DNA of 64,000 bases from Siphonodentalium dalli. Lineage: Eukaryota > Mollusca > Scaphopoda > Gadilida > Siphonodentaliidae. The notes under the pieces were generated by a model. The model saw only the letters and a list, made by a program, of their open reading frames with translations. It was not told where the DNA came from and made no database searches. Positions 1 through 14,700 of this stretch are shown here, piece after piece (position 1 is the first letter of the stretch; every line of letters starts with the position of its first letter). A program made the translations under genes and the position numbers. Location of the stretch: NCBI GenBank assembly GCA_032622095.1, contig CP136069.1, positions 103,072,278 to 103,136,277 of the forward strand. Direction: 5' to 3'.

Positions 1-2600
1 ACTTGGGTCCGCCCTTTCCCTGAAGAGTTACCGCCCATAGTTGGCAAACCTCTATTTTATTGTACTCTGTTGTCCTCCCGTATCATTCCAGATAACTGTA
101 TTTGGTTTTTGTAGTCGTGTTGACCGTTGTCAGCTTAGTCCGAGGAAGAAAATTTGACAGGGTTGGACATATATTTTTACACTGGGGTGGGGGCAATATT
201 TTCGCAATTTTTTTTTATTATTGACATTCATCTATTTAAGTATGTAGATTCCCTGAACGAAAACAAACCCATACCGGAAAGGATTTTTGTAATCCGAGAA
301 GAAATGCAAGAGTTACGGGCCCTCAAAGTTTGCAAGTGTCGGTCCCATGTGCTTGTGACCCTATCTCCTCCGAAGATGTCGAACTTTGGATGTCGTCTGA
401 TATCCCAGTGCGTGCGGTCTGAAGAGAGCACGCGATGGGCCAAATTTTGCCAGTGTCGGTTCAGTGTTGTGGGTCAGGGGAGGGGTGGTCCGGGGTACCA
501 ATTTTGTATTCTTCTCCGAATCGGATGAAACTTGGAATATAACATCCATACCGCCAACCGATCTAGAAACTGAAAGAATTTCGAAAATCCAATGAAAAAT
601 GTCAGAGTTGTGGGCCTTCAAACAATGCAAATTTGGCCCCATATGCTTGTGATCACATCTCCTCCGAAGATGTCAAACTTTGGATGTCAACTGATACGCC
701 AATGCGTGCGGTCTGAAGAGAGCACGCGATGAGCCAAATTTTGCCAGTGTCGGTTCAGTGTTGTGGGTCAGGGGAGGGGTGGTCCGGGGTACCAAAATTT
801 ATTTCGTCTCCGAATCATATGAAACTTGATATATAACATATACCATACACGTTGATCATAAAACTGAAAACAGATTGTAAATCCGTTAAAAAATGGCGGA
901 GATTTGGGCCCTCAAACTTTGAATGTGGGCCCGTATTCTTTCCAATAAACAAAATGTTATTCGTCTCTGAATCAGACAAAATTTATAACAAATAATCAAT
1001 GTAAGTAGCTGATCACAATACTCAAAACAATTTTTAAATCCATTGGAAAATAACGGAGTTACGGGCTCTCAAAATTCGCATTTTGGGCCGGGTTTGACTA
1101 TTTCCCAATCCCGTCACCCAATTTCGAGGCAGGGGTGGGGTCACTCCCAAACACTTGAGATCAACCCACACATGTTAAGGGAAAGATATAATCATCCTAA
1201 TTCATATTTTCCGTCCCTTAACTGCGATTTATTGAGCTCATGATTTGCCCTATTATTATACTTCCATGGTGTAACCAAGGAAGTATATTGTTTTTCTACT
1301 GCGGCCGTTTTCTGTTTAATTGGAAATACTCAGAAACTAATGGGAGGAGGACCGCGAAATCTCTAGCGAATGTAGGCATCTAAGGTCTACTAAAAATAAT
1401 GCTATCCGGATGTTGGTCCAATATATTTTGACAGAGTTATGGCCCTTTTTCGATTATTTTTCATTATTATTATTATTATACTGGACACTTTTGCAACCCT
1501 TATTACTCGAAAAGTACCAGGAGTAGCACATTAAAACTTGGTACGTATCTTGGGATCAAAGAGTTGTATGCCATCGTCGCATAACGAATATTGTCCGCGT
1601 TTTCCCCGAGGAGTTATCTCCCTTTATTTGAAAAAATGTCATTTTATTATCTCGGAAATTATAAGAAGCAGAGCATCGAAAATTAGACCGTATGCACATC
1701 TCGATATGCACTACTGCCCACGGGCATAAAAACTTGGGTCCGCCCTTTCCCTGAAGAGTTACCGCCCATAGTTGGCAAACCTCTATTTTATTGTACTCTG
1801 TTGTCCTCCCGTATCATTCCAGATAACTGTATTTGGTTTTTGTAGTCGTGTTGACCGTTGTCAGCTTAGTCCGAGGAAGAAAATTTGACAGGGTTGGACA
1901 TATATTTTTACACTGGGGTGGGGGCAATATTTTCGCAATTTTTTTTTATTATTGACATTCATCTATTTAAGTATGTAGATTCCCTGAACGAAAACAAACC
2001 CATACCGGAAAGGATTTTTGTAATCCGAGAAGAAATGCAAGAGTTACGGGCCCTCAAAGTTTGCAAGTGTCGGTCCCATGTGCTTGTGACCCTATCTCCT
2101 CCGAAGATGTCGAACTTTGGATGTCGTCTGATATCCCAGTGCGTGCGGTCTGAAGAGAGCACGCGATGGGCCAAATTTTGCCAGTGTCGGTTCAGTGTTG
2201 TGGGTCAGGGGAGGGGTGGTCCGGGGTACCAATTTTGTATTCTTCTCCGAATCGGATGAAACTTGGAATATAACATCCATACCGCCAACCGATCTAGAAA
2301 CTGAAAGAATTTCGAAAATCCAATGAAAAATGTCAGAGTTGTGGGCCTTCAAACAATGCAAATTTGGCCCCATATGCTTGTGATCACATCTCCTCCGAAG
2401 ATGTCAAACTTTGGATGTCAACTGATACGCCAATGCGTGCGGTCTGAAGAGAGCACGCGATGAGCCAAATTTTGCCAGTGTCGGTTCAGTGTTGTGGGTC
2501 AGGGGAGGGGTGGTCCGGGGTACCAAAATTTATTTCGTCTCCGAATCATATGAAACTTGATATATAACATATACCATACACGTTGATCATAAAACTGAAA
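1..2600. repeat. Satellite array, long (~1731-bp) unit type
   Basis: The sequence starting at 1 restarts at 1732, so one full unit of 1731 bp (1-1731) is followed by a second copy cut by the assembly gap at 2601. Within each unit, a subunit of about 292 bp occurs twice in diverged form (about 310-601 and 602-893 in unit 1). Both subunits start after a 'gagtt' phrase and share the 'gtgcggtctgaagag' and 'ttgccagtgtcggttcag' segments. The ~300-bp excess over the 1434-bp units further right matches this extra subunit. The array is cut by the left window edge. Short open frames inside it repeat only because the DNA repeats. I see no gene. Confidence 0.93.
1257..1287. repeat. Stem-loop present in every satellite unit (first copy)
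   Basis: The arms are tatacttcc and ggaagtata, followed inward by an A/A mismatch, then tggt/acca around a GTA loop, giving 13 base pairs over 31 bases. The same structure recurs once per unit in both unit types, for example near 3176, 4613, 6048, 7484 and 8919. The 8919 copy has one substitution (ctgcc). Confidence 0.85.
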
Positions 2601-2700
2601 NNNNNNNNNNNNNNNNNNNNNNNNNNNNNNNNNNNNNNNNNNNNNNNNNNNNNNNNNNNNNNNNNNNNNNNNNNNNNNNNNNNNNNNNNNNNNNNNNNNN
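2601..2700. other. Assembly gap (100 N)
   Basis: Exactly 100 unknown bases separate the long-unit part of the array from the short-unit part. A round 100-N run is the usual placeholder for a gap of unknown size, so the true array length and the transition between unit types are unresolved here. Confidence 0.99.
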
Positions 2701-5700
2701 GTTTATGGTTCCATATTTTATTTAGTCTCCGAATCAGATGAAACTTGGAATATAACATCTACCCTACAAACTTATCACGACGCTGAAAACAGATCTCAGA
2801 TCCGTTGGAAAATGGCGGAGATTTGGACCCTCAAAGTTTGAACTTGGGCCCATATGCTTTCCAATAACCGAAATGTTTTTCGTCTCCGATTCAGATGAAA
2901 TGCATTCCATACAATATATGTGAGCAGCAGATCACAAAACTGAAAACAATTTTTAAATCCATTGGAAAATAACGGAGTTACGGGTCTTCAAAATTCGCAT
3001 TTTGAGCCTGGGTTGACAATTTCCCAATCCCGTCACCCAATTTCGAGGCAGGGGTGGGGTCACTTGCAATCACTTGAGATCAACATAAACATGGTAAGGA
3101 CGTGATATAATCATCCTACTTCCTATTTTCCGTCCCTAAACTACGATGTTTTCAGCTCAAGATTCGCCCTATTATTATACTTCCATGGTGTAACCAAGGA
3201 AGTATATATTGTTTTTCTACTGAGGTCGTTTTCCGTTTATTTCGAAATACTCAGAAACTGATTGCAGTAGGAACGCGAAATCTCTAGCGAATGTAGGCAT
3301 CGAAGGTTTACTAGATATAATGGTATCCGGATTTCCGCCCAATGTTTCTTGGCGGAGTTATGGCCCTTTTGCGATTATTTTTCATTGTTATTATTATTAT
3401 ACTTGACACTTTTGTAATCACTATTACTCGAAAAGTACAAGAAGTAGGACACCAAAACTTGGTAAGTAGGTTGGGGTACATGAGTTCTAACCATATGGCC
3501 CATAACGATTTTGTCCGCGCTTTCACCGAGGAGTTATCTCCCTTTATTTGAAAAAATGTCATTTTATTATCTCGGAAATTATAAGAAGCAGAGCATCGAA
3601 AATTAGACCGTATGCACAGCTCGATATGCACTACTGCCCACGGGCATAAAAACTTGTGTCCGCGCTTTCCCTGAAGAGTTACCGCCCATAGTTGGCAAAC
3701 CTCTATTTTATTGTACTCTGTTGTCCTCCCGTATTATTCCAGATAACTGCATTTGGTTTTTATAGTCGTATTGACCGTTGTCAGCTTAGTCCAAGGAAGA
3801 AAATTTGACAGGGTTGGACATATATTTTTACAATAGGATGGGGGTGCCAAATTAAAAAAAAAAATTCGTTACGAAACTCGTCTATTTATGTGTATGGCTT
3901 GACTGTGTAAAGCTGATCAAATACCGCGAAAGATTTTTGAAATCTGAGTAGAAATACCAGAGTTGTGGGCCCTCAAATTTTTTTTTTGGTGGACAATCGG
4001 GTTGTCGCCCTATCTCCTTTAAAACGGACAATCATTGCAAATAGTGACACGCTTCTAAGTATCCAGACTAACTAGTGCTCGGTGTGAGCCAAATTTTGCC
4101 AGTGTCGGTTCAGTATTGTGGTTCTGGGGAGGGGTGGTTTATGGTTCCATATTTTATTTAGTCTCCGAATCAGATGAAACTTGGAATATAACATCTACCC
4201 TACAAACTTATCACGACGCTGAAAACAGATCTCAGATCCGTTGGAAAATGGCGGAGATTTGGACCCTCAAAGTTTGAACTTGGGCCCATATGCTTTCCAA
4301 TAACCGAAATGTTTTTCGTCTCCGATTCAGATGAAATGCATTCCATACAATATATGTGAGCAGCAGATCACAAAACTGAAAACAATTTTTAAATCCATTG
4401 GAAAATAACGGAGTTACGGGTCTTCAAAATTCGCATTTTGAGCCTGGGTTGACAATTTCCCAATCCCGTCACCCAATTTCGAGGCAGGGGTGGGGTCACT
4501 TGCAATCACTTGAGATCAACATAAACATGGTAAGGACGTGATATAATCATCCTACTTCCTATTTTCCGTCCCTAAACTACGATGTTTTCAGCTCAAGATT
4601 CGCCCTATTATTATACTTCCATGGTGTAACCAAGGAAGTATATTGTTTTTCTACTGAGGTCGTTTTCCGTTTATTTCGAAATACTCAGAAACTGATTGCA
4701 GTAGGAACGCGAAATCTCTAGCGAATGTAGGCATCGAAGGTTTACTAGATATAATGGTATCCGGATTTCCGCCCAATGTTTCTTGGCGGAGTTATGGCCC
4801 TTTTGCGATTATTTTTCATTGTTATTATTATTATACTTGACACTTTTGTAATCACTATTACTCGAAAAGTACAAGAAGTAGGACACCAAAACTTGGTAAG
4901 TAGGTTGGGGTACATGAGTTCTAACCATATGGCCCATAACGATTTTGTCCGCGCTTTCACCGAGGAGTTATCTCCCTTTATTTGAAAAAATGTCATTTTA
5001 TTATCTCGGAAATTATAAGAAGCAGAGCATCGAAAATTAGACCGTATGCACATCTCGATATGCACTACTGCCCACGGGCATAAAAACTTGTGTCCGCGCT
5101 TTCCCTGAAGAGTTACCGCCCATAGTTGGCAAACCTCTATTTTATTGTACTCTGTTGTCCTCCCGTATTATTCCAGATAACTGCATTTGGTTTTTATAGT
5201 CGTATTGACCGTTGTCAGCTTAGTCCAAGGAAGAAAATTTGACAGGGTTGGACATATATTTTTACAATAGGATGGGGGTGCCAAATTAAAAAAAAAAAAT
5301 TCGTTACGAAACTCGTCTATTTATGTGTATGGCTTGACTGTGTAAAGCTGATCAAATACCGCGAAAGATTTTTGAAATCTGAGTAGAAATACCAGAGTTG
5401 TGGGCCCTCAATTTTTTTTTTTGGGGGACAATCGGGTTGTCGCCCTATCTCCTTTAAAACGGACAATCATTGCAAATAGTGACACGCTTCTAAGTATCCA
5501 GACTAACTAGTGCTCGGTGTGAGCCAAATTTTGCCAGTGTCGGTTCAGTATTGTGGTTCTGGGGAGGGGTGGTTTATGGTTCCATATTTTATTTAGTCTC
5601 CGAATCAGATGAAACTTGGAATATAACATCTACCCTACAAACTTATCACGACGCTGAAAACAGATCTCAGATCCGTTGGAAAATGGCGGAGATTTGGACC

Positions 5701-8700
5701 CTCAAAGTTTGAACTTGGGCCCATATGCTTTCCAATAACCGAAATGTTTTTCGTCTCCGATTCAGATGAAATGCATTCCATACAATATATGTGAGCAGCA
5801 GATCACAAAACTGAAAACAATTTTTAAATCCATTGGAAAATAACGGAGTTACGGGTCTTCAAAATTCGCATTTTGAGCCTGGGTTGACAATTTCCCAATC
5901 CCGTCACCCAATTTCGAGGCAGGGGTGGGGTCACTTGCAATCACTTGAGATCAACATAAACATGGTAAGGACGTGATATAATCATCCTACTTCCTATTTA
6001 CCGTCCCTAAACTACGATGTTTTCAGCTCAAGATTCGCCCTATTATTATACTTCCATGGTGTAACCAAGGAAGTATATATTGTTTTTCTACTGAGGTCGT
6101 TTTCCGTTTATTTCGAAATACTCAGAAACTGATTGCAGTAGGAACGCGAAATCTCTAGCGAATGTAGGCATCGAAGGTTTACTAGATATAATGGTATCCG
6201 GATTTCCGCCCAATGTTTCTTGGCGGAGTTATGGCCCTTTTGCGATTATTTTTCATTGTTATTATTATTATACTTGACACTTTTGTAATCACTATTACTC
6301 GAAAAGTACAAGAAGTAGGACACCAAAACTTGGTAAGTAGGTTGGGGTACATGAGTTCTAACCATATGGCCCATAACGATTTTGTCCGCGCTTTCACCGA
6401 GGAGTTATCTCCCTTTATTTGAAAAAATGTCATTTTATTATCTCGGAAATTATAAGAAGCAGAGCATCGAAAATTAGACCGTATGCACAGCTCGATATGC
6501 ACTACTGCCCACGGGCATAAAAACTTGTGTCCGCGCTTTCCCTGAAGAGTTACCGCCCATAGTTGGCAAACCTCTATTTTATTGTACTCTGTTGTCCTCC
6601 CGTATTATTCCAGATAACTGCATTTGGTTTTTATAGTCGTATTGACCGTTGTCAGCTTAGTCCAAGGAAGAAAATTTGACAGGGTTGGACATATATTTTT
6701 ACAATAGGATGGGGGTGCCAAATTAAAAAAAAAAAATTCGTTACGAAACTCGTCTATTTATGTGTATGGCTTGACTGTGTAAAGCTGATCAAATACCGCG
6801 AAAGATTTTTGAAATCTGAGTAGAAATACCAGAGTTGTGGGCCCTCAAATTTTTTTTTTGGTGGACAATCGGGTTGTCGCCCTATCTCCTTTAAAACGGA
6901 CAATCATTGCAAATAGTGACACGCTTCTAAGTATCCAGACTAACTAGTGCTCGGTGTGAGCCAAATTTTGCCAGTGTCGGTTCAGTATTGTGGTTCTGGG
7001 GAGGGGTGGTTTATGGTTCCATATTTTATTTAGTCTCCGAATCAGATGAAACTTGGAATATAACATCTACCCTACAAACTTATCACGACGCTGAAAACAG
7101 ATCTCAGATCCGTTGGAAAATGGCGGAGATTTGGACCCTCAAAGTTTGAACTTGGGCCCATATGCTTTCCAATAACCGAAATGTTTTTCGTCTCCGATTC
7201 AGATGAAATGCATTCCATACAATATATGTGAGCAGCAGATCACAAAACTGAAAACAATTTTTAAATCCATTGGAAAATAACGGAGTTACGGGTCTTCAAA
7301 ATTCGCATTTTGAGCCTGGGTTGACAATTTCCCAATCCCGTCACCCAATTTCGAGGCAGGGGTGGGGTCACTTGCAATCACTTGAGATCAACATAAACAT
7401 GGTAAGGACGTGATATAATCATCCTACTTCCTATTTTCCGTCCCTAAACTACGATGTTTTCAGCTCAAGATTCGCCCTATTATTATACTTCCATGGTGTA
7501 ACCAAGGAAGTATATTGTTTTTCTACTGAGGTCGTTTTCCGTTTATTTCGAAATACTCAGAAACTGATTGCAGTAGGAACGCGAAATCTCTAGCGAATGT
7601 AGGCATCGAAGGTTTACTAGATATAATGGTATCCGGATTTCCGCCCAATGTTTCTTGGCGGAGTTATGGCCCTTTTGCGATTATTTTTCATTGTTATTAT
7701 TATTATACTTGACACTTTTGTAATCACTATTACTCGAAAAGTACAAGAAGTAGGACACCAAAACTTGGTAAGTAGGTTGGGGTACATGAGTTCTAACCAT
7801 ATGGCCCATAACGATTTTGTCCGCGCTTTCACCGAGGAGTTATCTCCCTTTATTTGAAAAAATGTCATTTTATTATCTCGGAAATTATAAGAAGCAGAGC
7901 ATCGAAAATTAGACCGTATGCACATCTCGATATGCACTACTGCCCACGGGCATAAAAACTTGTGTCCGCGCTTTCCCTGAAGAGTTACCGCCCATAGTTG
8001 GCAAACCTCTATTTTATTGTACTCTGTTGTCCTCCCGTATTATTCCAGATAACTGCATTTGGTTTTTATAGTCGTATTGACCGTTGTCAGCTTAGTCCAA
8101 GGAAGAAAATTTGACAGGGTTGGACATATATTTTTACAATAGGATGGGGGTGCCAAATTAAAAAAAAAAAATTCGTTACGAAACTCGTCTATTTATGTGT
8201 ATGGATTGACTGTGTAAAGCTGATCAAATACCGCGAAAGATTTTTGAAATCTGAGTAGAAATACCAGAGTTGTGGGCCCTCAAATTTTTTTTTTGGGGGA
8301 CAATCGGGTTGTCGCCCTATCTCCTTTAAAACGGACAATCATTGCAAATAGTGACACGCTTCTAAGTATCCAGACTAACTAGTGCTCGGTGTGAGCCAAA
8401 TTTTGCCAGTGTCGGTTCAGTATTGTGGTTCTGGGGAGGGGTGGTTTATGGTTCCATATTTTATTTAGTCTCCGAATCAGATGAAACTTGGAATATAACA
8501 TCTACCCTACAAACTTATCACGACGCTGAAAACAGATCTCAGATCCGTTGGAAAATGGCGGAGATTTGGACCCTCAAAGTTTGAACTTGGGCCCATATGC
8601 TTTCCAATAACCGAAATGTTTTTCGTCTCCGATTCAGATGAAATGCATTCCATACAATATATGTGAGCAGCAGATCACAAAACTGAAAACAATTTTTAAA

Positions 8701-11700
8701 TCCATTGGAAAATAACGGAGTTACGGGTCTTCAAAATTCGCATTTTGAGCCTGGGTTGACAATTTCCCAATCCCGTCACCCAATTTCGAGGCAGGGGTGG
8801 GGTCACTTGCAATCACTTGAGATCAACATAAACATGGTAAGGACGTGATATAATCATCCTACTTCCTATTTTCCGTCCCTAAACTACGATGTTTTCAGCT
8901 CAAGATTCGCCCTATTATTATACTGCCATGGTGTAACCAAGGAAGTATATTGTTTTTCTACTGAGGTCGTTTTCCGTTTATTTCGAAATACTCAGAAACT
9001 GATTGCAGTAGGAACGCGAAATCTCTAGCGAATGTAGGCATCGAAGGTTTACTAGATATAATGGTATCCGGATTTCCGCCCAATGTTTCTTGGCGGAGTT
9101 ATGGCCCTTTTGCGATTATTTTTCATTGTTATTATTATTATACTTGACACTTTTGTAATCACTATTACTCGAAAAGTACAGAAGTAGGACACCAAAACTT
9201 GGTAAGTAGGTTGGGGTACATGAGTTCTAACCATATGGCCCATAACGATTTTGTCCGCGCTTTCACCGAGGAGTTATCTCCCTTTATTTGAAAAAATGTC
9301 ATTTTATTATCTCGGAAATTATAAGAAGCAGAGCATCGAAAATTAGACCGTATGCACATCTCGATATGCACTACTGCCCACGGGCATAAAAACTTGTGTC
9401 CGCGCTTTCCCTGAAGAGTTACCGCCCATAGTTGGCAAACCTCTATTTTATTGTACTCTGTTGTCCTCCCGTATTATTCCAGATAACTGCATTTGGTTTT
9501 TATAGTCGTATTGACCGTTGTCAGCTTAGTCCAAGGAAGAAAATTTGACAGGGTTGGACATATATTTTTACAATAGGATGGGGGTGCCAAATTAAAAAAA
9601 AAAAATTCGTTACGAAACTCGTCTATTTATGTGTATGGCTTGACTGTGTAAAGCTGATCAAATACCGCGAAAGATTTTTGAAATCTGAGTAGAAATACCA
9701 GAGTTGTGGGCCCTCAAATTTTTTTTTTGGGGGACAATCGGGTTGTCGCCCTATCTCCTTTAAAACGGACAATCATTGCAAATAGTGACACGCTTCTAAG
9801 TATCCAGACTAACTAGTGCTCGGTGTGAGCCAAATTTTGCCAGTGTCGGTTCAGTATTGTGGTTCTGGGGAGGGGTGGTTTATGGTTCCATATTTTATTT
9901 AGTCTCCGAATCAGATGAAACTTGGAATATAACATCTACCCTACAAACTTATCACGACGCTGAAAACAGATCTCAGATCCGTTGGAAAATGGCGGAGATT
10001 TGGACCCTCAAAGTTTGAACTTGGGCCCATATGCTTTCCAATAACCGAAATGTTTTTCGTCTCCGATTCAGATGAAATGCATTCCATACAATATATGTGA
10101 GCAGCAGATCACAAAACTGAAAACAATTTTTAAATCCATTGGAAAATAACGGAGTTACGGGTCTTCAAAATTCGCATTTTGAGCCTGGGTTGACAATTTC
10201 CCAATCCCGTCACCCAATTTCGAGGCAGGGGTGGGGTCACTTGCAATCACTTGAGATCAACATAAACATGGTAAGGACGTGATATAATCATCCTACTTCC
10301 TATTTTCCGTCCCTAAACTACGATGTTTTCAGCTCAAGATTCGCCCTATTATTATACTTCCATGGTGTAACCAAGGAAGTATATTGTTTTTCTACTGAGG
10401 TCGTTTTCCGTTTATTTCGAAATACTCAGAAACTGATTGCAGTAGGAACGCGAAATCTCTAGCGAATGTAGGCATCGAAGGTTTACTAGATATAATGGTA
10501 TCCGGATTTCCGCCCAATGTTTCTTGGCGGAGTTATGGCCCTTTTGCGATTATTTTTCATTGTTATTATTATTATACTTGACACTTTTGTAATCACTATT
10601 ACTCGAAAAGTACAGAAGTAGGACACCAAAACTTGGTAAGTAGGTTGGGGTACATGAGTTCTAACCATATGGCCCATAACGATTTTGTCCGCGCTTTCAC
10701 CGAGGAGTTATCTCCCTTTATTTGAAAAAATGTCATTTTATTATCTCGGAAATTATAAGAAGCAGAGCATCGAAAATTAGACCGTATGCACATCTCGATA
10801 TGCACTACTGCCCACGGGCATAAAAACTTGTGTCCGCGCTTTCCCTGAAGAGTTACCGCCCATAGTTGGCAAACCTCTATTTTATTGTACTCTGTTGTCC
10901 TCCCGTATTATTCCAGATAACTGCATTTGGTTTTTATAGTCGTATTGACCGTTGTCAGCTTAGTCCAAGGAAGAAAATTTGACAGGGTTGGACATATATT
11001 TTTACAATAGGATGGGGGTGCCAAATTAAAAAAAAAAATTCGTTACGAAACTCGTCTATTTATGTGTATGGCTTGACTGTGTAAAGCTGATCAAATACCG
11101 CGAAAGATTTTTGAAATCTGAGTAGAAATACCAGAGTTGTGGGCCCTCAAATTTTTTTTTGGGGGGACAATCGGGTTGTCGCCCTATCTCCTTTAAAACG
11201 GACAATCATTGCAAATAGTGACACGCTTCTAAGTATCCAGACTAACTAGTGCTCGGTGTGAGCCAAATTTTGCCAGTGTCGGTTCAGTATTGTGGTTCTG
11301 GGGAGGGGTGGTTTATGGTTCCATATTTTATTTAGTCTCCGAATCAGATGAAACTTGGAATATAACATCTACCCTACAAACTTATCACGACGCTGAAAAC
11401 AGATCTCAGATCCGTTGGAAAATGGCGGAGATTTGGACCCTCAAAGTTTGAACTTGGGCCCATATGCTTTCCAATAACCGAAGTGTTTTTCGTCTCCGAT
11501 TCAGATGAAATGCATTCCATACAATATATGTGAGCAGCAGATCACAAAACTGAAAACAATTTTTAAATCCATTGGAAAATAACGGAGTTACGGGTCTTCA
11601 AAATTCGCATTTTGAGCCTGGGTTGACAATTTCCCAATCCCGTCACCCAATTTCGAGGCAGGGGTGGGGTCACTTGCAATCACTTGAGATCAACATAAAC

Positions 11701-14700
11701 ATGGTAAGGACGTGATATAATCATCCTACTTCCTATTTTCCGTCCCTAAACTACGATGTTTTCAGCTCAAGATTCGCCCTATTATTATACTTCCATGGTG
11801 TAACCAAGGAAGTATATTGTTTTTCTACTGAGGTCGTTTTCCGTTTATTTCGAAATACTCAGAAACTGATTGCAGTAGGAACGCGAAATCTCTAGCGAAT
11901 GTAGGCATCGAAGGTTTACTAGATATAATGGTATCCGGATTTCCGCCCAATGTTTCTTGGCGGAGTTATGGCCCTTTTGCGATTATTTTTCATTGTTATT
12001 ATTATTATACTTGACACTTTTGTAATCACTATTACTCGAAAAGTACAAGAAGTAGGACACCAAAACTTGGTAAGTAGGTTGGGGTACATGAGTTCTAACC
12101 ATATGGCCCATAACGATTTTGTCCGCGCTTTCACCGAGGAGTTATCTCCCTTTATTTGAAAAAATGTCATTTTATTATCTCGGAAATTATAAGAAGCAGA
12201 GCATCGAAAATTAGACCGTATGCACATCTCGATATGCACTACTGCCCACGGGCATAAAAACTTGTGTCCGCGCTTTCCCTGAAGAGTTACCGCCCATAGT
12301 TGGCAAACCTCTATTTTATTGTACTCTGTTGTCCTCCCGTATTATTCCAGATAACTGCATTTGGTTTTTATAGTCGTATTGACCGTTGTCAGCTTAGTCC
12401 AAGGAAGAAAATTTGACAGGGTTGGACATATATTTTTACAATAGGATGGGGGTGCCAAATTAAAAAAAAAAATTCGTTACGAAACTCGTCTATTTATGTG
12501 TATGGCTTGACTGTGTAAAGCTGATCAAATACCGCGAAAGATTTTTGAAATCTGAGTAGAAATACCAGAGTTGTGGGCCCTCAAATTTTTTTTTTGGGGG
12601 ACAATCGGGTTGTCGCCCTATCTCCTTTAAAACGGACAATCATTGCAAATAGTGACACGCTTCTAAGTATCCAGACTAACTAGTGCTCGGTGTGAGCCAA
12701 ATTTTGCCAGTGTCGGTTCAGTATTGTGGTTCTGGGGAGGGGTGGTTTATGGTTCCATATTTTATTTAGTCTCCGAATCAGATGAAACTTGGAATATAAC
12801 ATCTACCCTACAAACTTATCACGACGCTGAAAACAGATCTCAGATCCGTTGGAAAATGGCGGAGATTTGGACCCTCAAAGTTTGAACTTGGGCCCATATG
12901 CTTTCCAATAACCGAAGTGTTTTTCGTCTCCGATTCAGATGAAATGCATTCCATACAATATATGTGAGCAGCAGATCACAAAACTGAAAACAATTTTTAA
13001 ATCCATTGGAAAATAACGGAGTTACGGGTCTTCAAAATTCGCATTTTGAGCCTGGGTTGACAATTTCCCAATCCCGTCACCCAATTTCGAGGCAGGGGTG
13101 GGGTCACTTGCAATCACTTGAGATCAACATAAACATGGTAAGGACGTGATATAATCATCCTACTTCCTATTTTCCGTCCCTAAACTACGATGTTTTCAGC
13201 TCAAGATTCGCCCTATTATTATACTTCCATGGTGTAACCAAGGAAGTATATTGTTTTTCTACTGAGGTCGTTTTCCGTTTATTTCGAAATACTCAGAAAC
13301 TGATTGCAGTAGGAACGCGAAATCTCTAGCGAATGTAGGCATCGAAGGTTTACTAGATATAATGGTATCCGGATTTCCGCCCAATGTTTCTTGGCGGAGT
13401 TATGGCCCTTTTGCGATTATTTTTCATTGTTATTATTATTATACTTGACACTTTTGTAATCACTATTACTCGAAAAGTACAAGAAGTAGGACACCAAAAC
13501 TTGGTAAGTAGGTTGGGGTACATGAGTTCTAACCATATGGCCCATAACGATTTTGTCCGCGCTTTCACCGAGGAGTTATCTCCCTTTATTTGAAAAAATG
13601 TCATTTTATTATCTCGGAAATTATAAGAAGCAGAGCATCGAAAATTAGACCGTATGCACATCTCGATATGCACTACTGCCCACGGGCATACAAACTTGTG
13701 TCCGCGCTTTCCCTGAAGAGTTACCGCCCATAGTTGGCAAACCTCTATTTTATTGTACTCTGTTGTCCTCCCGTATTATTCCAGATAACTGCATTTGGTT
13801 TTTATAGTCGTATTGACCGTTGTCAGCTTAGTCCAAGGAAGAAAATTTGACAGGGTTGGACATATATTTTTACAATAGGATGGGGGTGCCAAATTAAAAA
13901 AAAAAAATTCGTTACGAAACTCGTCTATTTATGTGTATGGCTTGACTGTGTAAAGCTGATCAAATACCGCGAAAGATTTTTGAAATCTGAGTAGAAATAC
14001 CAGAGTTGTGGGCCCTCAAATTTTTTTTTTGGGGGACAATCGGGTTGTCGCCCTATCTCCTTTAAAACGGACAATCATTGCAAATAGTGACACGCTTCTA
14101 AGTATCCAGACTAACTAGTGCTCGGTGTGAGCCAAATTTTGCCAGTGTCGGTTCAGTATTGTGGTTCTGGGGAGGGGTGGTTTATGGTTCCATATTTTAT
14201 TTAGTCTCCGAATCAGATGAAACTTGGAATATAACATCTACCCTACAAACTTATCACGACGCTGAAAACAGATCTCAGATCCGTTGGAAAATGGCGGAGA
14301 TTTGGACCCTCAAAGTTTGAACTTGGGCCCATATGCTTTCCAATAACCGAAATGTTTTTCGTCTCCGATTCAGATGAAATGCATTCCATACAATATATGT
14401 GAGCAGCAGATCACAAAACTGAAAACAATTTTTAAATCCATTGGAAAATAACGGAGTTACGGGTCTTCAAAATTCGCATTTTGAGCCTGGGTTGACAATT
14501 TCCCAATCCCGTCACCCAATTTCGAGGCAGGGGTGGGGTCACTTGCAATCACTTGAGATCAACATAAACATGGTAAGGACGTGATATAATCATCCTACTT
14601 CCTATTTTCCGTCCCTAAACTACGATGTTTTCAGCTCAAGATTCGCCCTATTATTATACTTCCATGGTGTAACCAAGGAAGTATATTGTTTTTCTACTGA

